Positions 26,827 through 32,466 of a stretch of DNA of 32,466 bases are shown piece by piece (position 1 is the stretch's first letter; every line of letters starts with the position of its first letter). The position numbers were made by a program, and so were the translations under genes. Under the pieces are notes generated by a model, which had not been told where the DNA came from, did not search any database, and saw nothing but the letters and a program-made list of their open reading frames with translations. Origin of the DNA: Planctomycetaceae bacterium UBA2671 (GTDB lineage: Bacteria; Planctomycetota; Planctomycetia; Planctomycetales; Planctomycetaceae); assembly GCA_002359185.1 (NCBI GenBank), contig DEML01000050.1, positions 14,423-46,888 of the forward strand, read 5' to 3'.

Positions 26827-29190
26827 GTGAGTCCGCTCGACTTGAAACTGCTGCGTGACCTGTGGCGGATCAAGGGGCAAGCCGTCGCTATCGGTCTGGT
26901 TCTTGCCGTGGGCGTGCTGATGCTCGTGATGATGACAGGGCTAGTTGCCTCGCTCGACGAGACTCGCCGTGCCTATTACGAGCGACATCGCTTCGCGGAG
27001 GTTTTTGCACCTGTCACCCGCGCTCCGGAACGGCTGGTCGACGTCCTCGCTGCGATCCCGGGCGTCGCGTCAGTCGAAGGCCGCGTGACTGGTCACACGC
27101 TTGTGGACATTGAGGGACGCGACCTTCCCGTGCAGGCCCAGGCAGTTTCATTGCCCGACTATCGTGAACCGAGGCTCAACGATGTCTACCTGACCGATGG
27201 GCGTAAGTTGGACAGCCGACGTGAGGACGAGATACTGCTATTACGAAGTTTCGCACTTGCCCATAGTCTTCAACCAGGGGACACACTCTCGGCAACAATG
27301 AACGGTGCCAGGCGGTCATTCCACATCGTTGGTTTGGCACAGTCGCCAGAGTTCCTTTACACCACGGCTCCCGGCGAACTTGTGCCCGATGACAGCCGTT
27401 TTGGCGTAATCTGGATGAGCCGCACCGCTTTGGAAGCTGCCTACGATATGGATGGTGCATTTAACGAGGCACTCTTATCTCTAGGACGTGACGCGGACAA
27501 GGCAGCGATTATCAACGCTGTCGACCGCATATTGGAGCCCTATGGTGGACTGGGTGCCTACGGCCGGGAGGACCAAACCTCCAACCGCTTTATCAGCGAA
27601 GAGATTTTAGGGCTACGTGCGTCGAGCACTGGAGTACCGCCTGTCTTCCTGGCAGTCGCGGCCTTTTTACTCTACATCGTTGTCTCGCGAATGGTGGAAG
27701 CGGAACGAAATCAGATCGGTTTGCTAAAAGCGTTTGGATACACCGACCTGGAAGTCGGCAGCCATTACTTCAAACTGATCCTGGCAATCTCACTGGGAGG
27801 GGCATTGGCGGGATGCCTGATGGGAGTGGCTTCAGGTCGCGCGATGACTGGGCTTTACGTCGAGTATTACAAGTTCCCTTTCCTGGTGTTCCGGGTGAAT
27901 CCGTCCTCGTTCGTAATGGGATTCACTGTGAGTGTACTTACGGCCTCGGTGGGCGGGCTTGTGGTGCTGCGGAGAGTATTCGTCCTGACCCCTGCCACCG
28001 CCATGCGGCCCCCCGTGCCACTCGACTACAGTCGCACTAGACGTATAGGCCGGGTACTGAACTCCGTGCTCGACCAACCGAGCCGAATGGTGCTCCGGCG
28101 AGTGACCAGGCATGCTGGCAGGATGGCAGGTGCCATACTGGGGATTGCCGCAGGCATGGCTTTGTCGGTGTCAATGATCTCCATCATGTCGGGCTTCGAT
28201 CATACTGTGGATTTGTCCTTCAGTGTCGTCGATCGCAGTGACGTAACGGTGACCTTCAATGAAGCAATGTCGAACAAGGTAGTGTTGGAACTGCGTCGGA
28301 TGCCCGGTGTCATTGAAGTCGAGCCTGTCCGCAATGTCTCCGTGGTCATGCGAAATGGTGTCAAGACTCACCGCGGTGCGGTCAATGGACTGGTGCCTTC
28401 GGCGCGACTCTATCGCGCTCTCGACAGCGACACTGCTACAATCGAGATGCGGAAGGATGGTATGATTTTGGCTCAGTCATTGGCAGACATCCTCGACGTC
28501 CACCCTGGCGAATTACTGACTGTTGAGGTCCGCGAGGGCCGTCGCCCAACTCTTACCGTCCCAGTGGCGGGAGTCGCACAAACACTGCTCGGATCACCTG
28601 CGTACATGGACTTGGAGATGCTCAATCACGTCCTCCGCGAGCCGAACCGGGTCTCAGGCGCATACCTGCGGATTGACGATGTTCGCAGTAGCGAGATCTA
28701 TCGCAAACTCAAGAATATGCCGTCTGTGGCTGGCGTTAGTCTGAAAGAAGACGGTCGAGCGGCATTTCAACGGATAATCGACAGTGGTGCGGGGGCGATT
28801 CGCTATGTGATGGCGTTGATCGCTGCAGTTATCACATTCGGCATTGTGTATAATGCGGCCAGCATCGCCTATTCCGAGAGAGCACGCGACCTTGCGAGCC
28901 TGCGTGTGATCGGCTTCACCAAAGGGGAAACGGCCTTTGTGTTGCTCGGCGAATTAGCTTTGGTCACGTTATTGGCCTTGCCGATTGGTGCGATGTTGGG
29001 ATACTGGCTCACGTTCGTCGTTGCAAAAGGTTTCAGTACCGACCTCTATCAAATCCCCGCAACTTTCGACCTGAAGTGCTACGGCGAGGCGGCTATGTCC
29101 GTCGTGGCGGCAGCCATGGTCTCCGGTTGGCTGGTCAAACGCGATATGGACCGCGCCGACCTCATTTCAGCACTCAAGACGCGCGAGTAA
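26827..29190 (+). CDS. ABC permease with two FtsX domains
   Basis: GTG 26827 is preferred: GTGAGG lies 5 bases before it, 8 bases after the ATPase stop; ATG 26749 would overlap the ATPase by 70 bases. The protein has about 788 residues and eight predicted membrane segments: one near 19-41, three around 268-384 (first FtsX domain), one near 432-454, and three around 658-770 (second FtsX domain). Large extracytoplasmic parts lie at about 42-265 and 455-655 and resemble MacB periplasmic domains. A double-FtsX single chain can act without a second permease subunit, unlike MacB or DevC, which are about half this size or dimerise. It presumably moves or mechanically handles a substrate at the inner membrane together with the adaptor encoded next. 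Confidence 0.9.
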   Translation: MSPLDLKLLRDLWRIKGQAVAIGLVLAVGVLMLVMMTGLVASLDETRRAYYERHRFAEVFAPVTRAPERLVDVLAAIPGVASVEGRVTGHTLVDIEGRDLPVQAQAVSLPDYREPRLNDVYLTDGRKLDSRREDEILLLRSFALAHSLQPGDTLSATMNGARRSFHIVGLAQSPEFLYTTAPGELVPDDSRFGVIWMSRTALEAAYDMDGAFNEALLSLGRDADKAAIINAVDRILEPYGGLGAYGREDQTSNRFISEEILGLRASSTGVPPVFLAVAAFLLYIVVSRMVEAERNQIGLLKAFGYTDLEVGSHYFKLILAISLGGALAGCLMGVASGRAMTGLYVEYYKFPFLVFRVNPSSFVMGFTVSVLTASVGGLVVLRRVFVLTPATAMRPPVPLDYSRTRRIGRVLNSVLDQPSRMVLRRVTRHAGRMAGAILGIAAGMALSVSMISIMSGFDHTVDLSFSVVDRSDVTVTFNEAMSNKVVLELRRMPGVIEVEPVRNVSVVMRNGVKTHRGAVNGLVPSARLYRALDSDTATIEMRKDGMILAQSLADILDVHPGELLTVEVREGRRPTLTVPVAGVAQTLLGSPAYMDLEMLNHVLREPNRVSGAYLRIDDVRSSEIYRKLKNMPSVAGVSLKEDGRAAFQRIIDSGAGAIRYVMALIAAVITFGIVYNAASIAYSERARDLASLRVIGFTKGETAFVLLGELALVTLLALPIGAMLGYWLTFVVAKGFSTDLYQIPATFDLKCYGEAAMSVVAAAMVSGWLVKRDMDRADLISALKTRE

Positions 29191-29194
29191 ATCG

Positions 29195-30424
29195 ATGGCC
29201 CATAAACGATCCCGATACGTTCTAACTCTGATTGTCGTTGTTCTGATAGGCACCGGCCTGTTCATCGCGTTCCAGCCACAGCCGATGATGGTGGATACCG
29301 GTGTGGTATCGTACAGCCCAATGGTTGACACGATCGACGAGGAAGGACGGACGCGGGTTCACAACACATATGTGGTCTCGACCCCTTTTGCAGGCCGAAT
29401 GCTGAGGGTAGATGTGGAACCAGGCGATCATGTGACAGTCGGCGAGAGCATTGTGGCTCACATGATGCCGAGCAATCCCGATGCTCTCGACTCACGCAGT
29501 CGTGAACAGGCCCGCGCAGCTGTGTCCGCGGCCGAAGCATCGCTCCGTGCAGCCCAGGCGGAATTGAACAAAGCGATCGTGGACAAGGAACTGGCGAGCA
29601 GCGAACTCGACCGTGCGCGGCAGCTTAAATCGCGTGACGCCATAACTCAGACGGAACTGGACCAGTCTGTCCGAGCCGAACGGGCCGCTGATGCAACGGT
29701 GCAAACTGCCGAAGCGACGATCGACATCCGTAAAGCCGAACTGGCTAACGTAAGAGCACGGCTGATTAGCTTCAACCAACAGACACTCCCGACATATTCA
29801 AGCGAACTTGCAGAAGGTGAGGCTTTAGTTTACGCACCAATATCGGGGCAAGTTTTACGGGTTCTCCAGCGGAGTGAAACAACTCTGTCAGTTGGCACCC
29901 CGATATTAGAGATCGGCAACATCGAGAACGACCTGGAAATCGTCGTCGAACTGCTTTCTACTGATGCCGTACAAGTCACCCGGGGGCAACGGGTCATCGT
30001 CGAGGATTGGGGCGGAATCAATCCCCTCAAAGGCGTGGTCAAGCACGTCGAGCCGTGGGGCTTCACTAAATACTCTGCCCTCGGCGTTGAGGAGCAGCGT
30101 GTTAATGCTATCGTCCGTTTCACAGATCCCTTCTTGAAACAGACTGGCCTGGGGCATGGTTTCCGCGTCGAGACACGCATCGTGGTATGGGAAGACGATA
30201 ATGCCCTGACTGTCCCTTCCAGCGCCCTGTTCCGTGACGGAGCGAGCTGGGCAGTGTTCGTCGTCAAGGACGGCTTCGCGACTCAGCGAAAGGTCGAGAT
30301 CGGCCGCAACAATGGTGTCCAGGCTCAGGTGCTCCGGGGACTCGAGGACGGCGAGCGTGTTGTCCTTTACCCATCATCAGGACTCGTCAATCAAACCGCT
30401 GTCACTCAACGTCCAACTGACTAA
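29195..30424 (+). CDS. HlyD/RND-type periplasmic adaptor of ABC exporter
   Basis: The 409-residue protein starts at ATG 29195, 4 bases after the permease stop. It has an N-terminal membrane anchor (residues about 8-26, YVLTLIVVVLIGTGLFIAF). A first half-lipoyl follows (AGRMLRVDVEPGDHVTVGES), then a long Ala/Glu-rich coiled coil (about 98-190, AAEASLRAAQAELNKA and on), the second lipoyl half (YAPISGQVLRVL) and beta-barrel and membrane-proximal domains ending in GLEDGERVVLYPSSGL. This is the normal order for membrane fusion proteins of tripartite or DevB-like exporters. No TolC gene is present here. The stop TAA is immediately followed by the integrase relic, with no terminator seen, so the operon's 3' end may have been lost or transcripts may run on. 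Confidence 0.92.
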   Translation: MAHKRSRYVLTLIVVVLIGTGLFIAFQPQPMMVDTGVVSYSPMVDTIDEEGRTRVHNTYVVSTPFAGRMLRVDVEPGDHVTVGESIVAHMMPSNPDALDSRSREQARAAVSAAEASLRAAQAELNKAIVDKELASSELDRARQLKSRDAITQTELDQSVRAERAADATVQTAEATIDIRKAELANVRARLISFNQQTLPTYSSELAEGEALVYAPISGQVLRVLQRSETTLSVGTPILEIGNIENDLEIVVELLSTDAVQVTRGQRVIVEDWGGINPLKGVVKHVEPWGFTKYSALGVEEQRVNAIVRFTDPFLKQTGLGHGFRVETRIVVWEDDNALTVPSSALFRDGASWAVFVVKDGFATQRKVEIGRNNGVQAQVLRGLEDGERVVLYPSSGLVNQTAVTQRPTD

Positions 30425-30597
30425 ACGTTACCACTCCGGTCGTCCACGCGGAGCCGAATATTCAGCCGAGTGGATTCATGGTGGACTGGCAATCATCTAC
30501 CGCCTGTTCGAGAGGAGCCTGCTGATGATGGATGAGATTGAAGTGAAGTCTTATGTCAGGCGATTGGTGAAGTCATTTTAGAGGAAGGAGGCGTAGA
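30425..30597 (+). pseudogene. rve-type transposase, 3' end relic
   Basis: The frame containing KRYHSGRPRGAE runs to IEVKSYVRRLVKSF, an in-frame TAG, then RKEA and TAG at 30595-30597. Bases 30533-30595 align with 21777-21834 (GATnnGATnGAAGT and AAGTCnTT blocks), the 3' end of the other integrase relic. Intact relatives end with a short basic tail of the type LLKxFxRKAA. It begins in the base after the adaptor stop codon. It lies as the right-hand counterpart of the N-terminal fragment at 25754. The following 216 bases up to the next gene show nothing recognisable. Confidence 0.5.
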
Positions 30598-30813
30598 ATG
30601 GGAGTCGTTGAGATCGGCCGGGGTTCTGAATGGTTGAAGGCTTCTACTCTACAATAGAATAATCCTTGATTACATCGTATTCCGTTCAGGATGTTGCTAT
30701 TTATGAAGATCGCTGACGAGATTATTTCAAATAGTGCTGGAAACCAAGGCTTATGTTTCAGTAGAGTCGTTGATGTCACTTTATCTGAGTAATGGTATAG
30801 GAAACCAAATATA

Positions 30814-32379
30814 ATGATTCGCCATAGCCTCGTCGTTGTGTTTTTATTGGTGTCTTCGCGGAGCCTCTCAGCAAAAGAGATCCGGGTTCCCGAAAACTAT
30901 AAAACAATTCAGGCAGCAATCGACGCGGCAGAGACAGGCGACACCGTGTTTGTCAAGGCGGGGACATACCACGAACGGCTTCGGCTGAAAGACCGCGTGA
31001 CACTACGTAGCGAGGGCGACGACCAGAAAGGCAAACTCGGCTTAATGCGGGCTGAGGTGACAATCATCGACGGCAGGGGAGTGCAAGGCGAAGGGCCGGG
31101 CGTCGCAATGGCCGAAGGCTCTACGCTCGATGGGTTCACCGTGACTAATGTCGGAGCCTACGACGATGCCGAGTGGAACAAGCATCACGCGACGCAAGGT
31201 AACGAGCAGTCTCATGAGCACATCGGCCAACCCGGCACGGCTGGGATTAGCGTGATTGGCGTCACCTGTGTTATCAAGCACAACATTGTGCACCACATCG
31301 GATATTCTGGTATCGCGATCCAGGGAACTGATGGCAAACGCTGCTCGCCTCTTGTGGTGCAGAATATATGTTATCGGAATATGGGAGGTGGCATCGGTTC
31401 GATGCACGGTTCCAAGGCAACGATCGAAGCGAACGTCTGCTTCCAGAATTTTTTTGCCGGTATTGGCCATGATGGTTCCAGTCCACTGGTTATCAGGAAT
31501 GTCTGCTACGAAAATATTCGAGCCGGGATCGGTATCAGCGAAGGGGCTCAGCCGATCGTTCGGGGTAACAGTTGCTTTCACAATCGCCGTGCAGGTATCG
31601 GCATTCGCACCGGAGCAGACACACGACCTGTCGTCGAAGACAACGACTGCTTTGAGAACGATATGGCAGGCATTGGCTGCGAGGATGAGTGCCAGCCAAT
31701 CCTTCGCAATAATCGTTGCCGCAAGAACGCGATGGCAGGTATCGGTTGCCAGCACAATGCACGGCCGATGATTGTTGGTAATGAGTGTTCGAAGAACAAA
31801 GCAGTAGGAATCGGATTTGATGAAACGGATTCTGGCAGTGCATATGTGCTCAACAACCGTGTTTTCGACAACGAAAAGGTAGCTATCGGTATACACTCCG
31901 GCTGGAAAGTTTGGCTGTCGGGGAATGAACTCTCACGGCCTGCAGGGCTACCTCCGATCGTGATGGTCTTTCAGGGAGCCGAGGCGAACTTCTCAGACAA
32001 CACATTCCGCGGCAGCGGCGTAGCGGGCATCCGCACTGAAGGAAAAATTCGCGTGACGAACAATAAATTTGATTGCCCCACACTTCGCGCCGGTGGACCG
32101 CCGCAGTTTGCCGTGTGGGGGTTGCCAGGTTCCGATATTGTATTCATCGGCAACACGGTTTCTGGCTGGCGGCACGCGGTGCAGACCACTAAATCGAGTG
32201 TCACTGCAACAGACAACCACATCTCAAACTACGGTAGCATTGGGATCAAGGTTGATCAACCAGTAGGCACGCCGGTCGTCGTCAGGAACAGGTTTGAGAG
32301 CCAGTATGATCGAATCGGAGTCTCCATTACAGGTGGACACGCGATTTTAGAAAATAACTTGATCAAAGAGTTGCATTGA
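30814..32379 (+). CDS. Exported right-handed beta-helix protein with cysteine ladder
   Basis: The 521-residue protein begins with a signal peptide (MIRHSLVVVFLLVSSRSLSA); AGGA stands about 10 bases before ATG 30814. The start of the mature part, IRVPENYKTIQAAIDAAETG followed by DTVFVKAGTYHE, is the typical entry of pectinesterase/NosD-like beta-helices. Eight or more coils of 22-25 residues follow (about 175-365) with the pattern P-x-V-x-x-N-x-C-x-x-N-x-x-AGIG. Seven successive coils carry Cys at the same place: 186, 209, 231, 254, 279, 302, 325. No polysaccharide-lyase catalytic signature is evident. The protein may bind a ligand or metal along the ladder, or be a structural surface/periplasmic protein. 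G+C-rich like the ABC operon upstream. The final codons fall within the IS110 left-end block. Confidence 0.88.
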   Translation: MIRHSLVVVFLLVSSRSLSAKEIRVPENYKTIQAAIDAAETGDTVFVKAGTYHERLRLKDRVTLRSEGDDQKGKLGLMRAEVTIIDGRGVQGEGPGVAMAEGSTLDGFTVTNVGAYDDAEWNKHHATQGNEQSHEHIGQPGTAGISVIGVTCVIKHNIVHHIGYSGIAIQGTDGKRCSPLVVQNICYRNMGGGIGSMHGSKATIEANVCFQNFFAGIGHDGSSPLVIRNVCYENIRAGIGISEGAQPIVRGNSCFHNRRAGIGIRTGADTRPVVEDNDCFENDMAGIGCEDECQPILRNNRCRKNAMAGIGCQHNARPMIVGNECSKNKAVGIGFDETDSGSAYVLNNRVFDNEKVAIGIHSGWKVWLSGNELSRPAGLPPIVMVFQGAEANFSDNTFRGSGVAGIRTEGKIRVTNNKFDCPTLRAGGPPQFAVWGLPGSDIVFIGNTVSGWRHAVQTTKSSVTATDNHISNYGSIGIKVDQPVGTPVVVRNRFESQYDRIGVSITGGHAILENNLIKELH

Positions 32380-32443
32380 GGGGCAATTGTGATTTTCCTA
32401 TGGCCGGGGAATCACACTCACTCTTTCTTAATGGAGGACTACC
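32361..32443 (+). repeat. IS110 left-end non-coding block (candidate bridge-RNA region)
   Basis: This 83-base block before the transposase ATG has the same length and landmarks as 2461-2543 (AAAGAGTTGC, AATTGTGATTTTCCTAT, CACTCTTTCTTA). In the IS110 group the left end between element boundary and recombinase gene encodes the bridge RNA, so this may be part of it. GGAGG at 32433-32437 is a ribosome site for the transposase. The block overlaps the last six codons of the beta-helix gene, so its true left boundary is uncertain. Confidence 0.55.
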
Positions 32444-32466
32444 ATGCTCTTTCTCGGTATCGATCA
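32444..32466 (+). CDS. IS110-family transposase, first codons (cut by window end)
   Basis: ATG 32444 follows GGAGG by 6 bases and reads MLFLGID, the usual start of planctomycete IS110 transposases, with Asp7 being the first acidic residue of the DEDD catalytic set. The window ends after the next two bases. The fragment at position 1 reads on from HARQ, which is where such a protein would continue, but it carries stop codons and need not be the same copy. Confidence 0.6.

Noticed and set aside
31042..31896. A 284-codon minus-strand open frame under the beta-helix gene
   Set aside because: It is a shadow produced by the regular 22-25 residue repeats on the plus strand.

Overview
The window looks like a piece of a Planctomycetota chromosome. 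The signs are three secreted sulfatases, a PSCyt1/DUF1549/DUF1553 (PSD1) gene directly followed by a Tat-exported DUF1501 gene, a PVC-type 'dehydrogenase + HEAT-like + CxxCH' protein, and many decayed transposons of types common in that phylum. No rRNA, tRNA or CRISPR array was seen. Genus cannot be decided from this sequence alone.

Layout. 1-345: two transposase fragments (IS110 N-terminus, rve integrase C-terminus). 474-4990, minus strand: two sulfatases; the second is a tandem sulfatase cut off inside its second catalytic domain, next to an IS110 left-end relic (2461-2600). 5231-5917: IS3 orfA relic and unassigned debris. 5918-8260, minus: outer-membrane inverse-autotransporter barrel joined to a beta-helix. 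8654-10087: a dead ISAs1-family element with inverted repeats. 10303-14402, plus: PSD1-DUF1501 pair. 14735-15202: group II intron 3' relic and another IS110 left-end relic. 15380-21593, plus: PVC haem protein, endonuclease/exonuclease/phosphatase-fold protein, and FAD oxidoreductase with a carbohydrate-binding-like tail. 21600-21892: integrase relic. 21976-23084, minus: SprT-like metalloprotease with a small upstream partner. 23350-25530, minus: GDSL esterase-sulfatase fusion. 25754-30597: ABC exporter operon (ATPase, double-FtsX permease, HlyD-type adaptor) lying between the 5' and 3' fragments of an rve transposase. 30814-32379: beta-helix protein with a ladder of seven cysteines. 32361-32466: left end and first codons of an IS110 element; the window stops inside it.

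How the parts may work together. Sulfatases, GDSL esterase, oxidoreductase with a sugar-binding-like domain and haem proteins all carry export signals. They fit surface or periplasmic breakdown of sulfated, acetylated polysaccharide, a known planctomycete lifestyle (inference). No formylglycine-generating enzyme, glycoside hydrolase or transporter for the products is present here. The segment from about 26.1 to 32.4 kb is visibly richer in G+C than the rest (two 60-base lines counted by hand gave 39 and 40 G+C, against 29 for a line in the PSD1 gene) and is framed by transposase relics, so it probably arrived separately.

The most interesting leads are the repeated IS110 left-end block (candidate bridge-RNA region), the cysteine-ladder beta-helix beside an ABC exporter, the barrel-plus-beta-helix surface protein, and the GDSL-sulfatase fusion.
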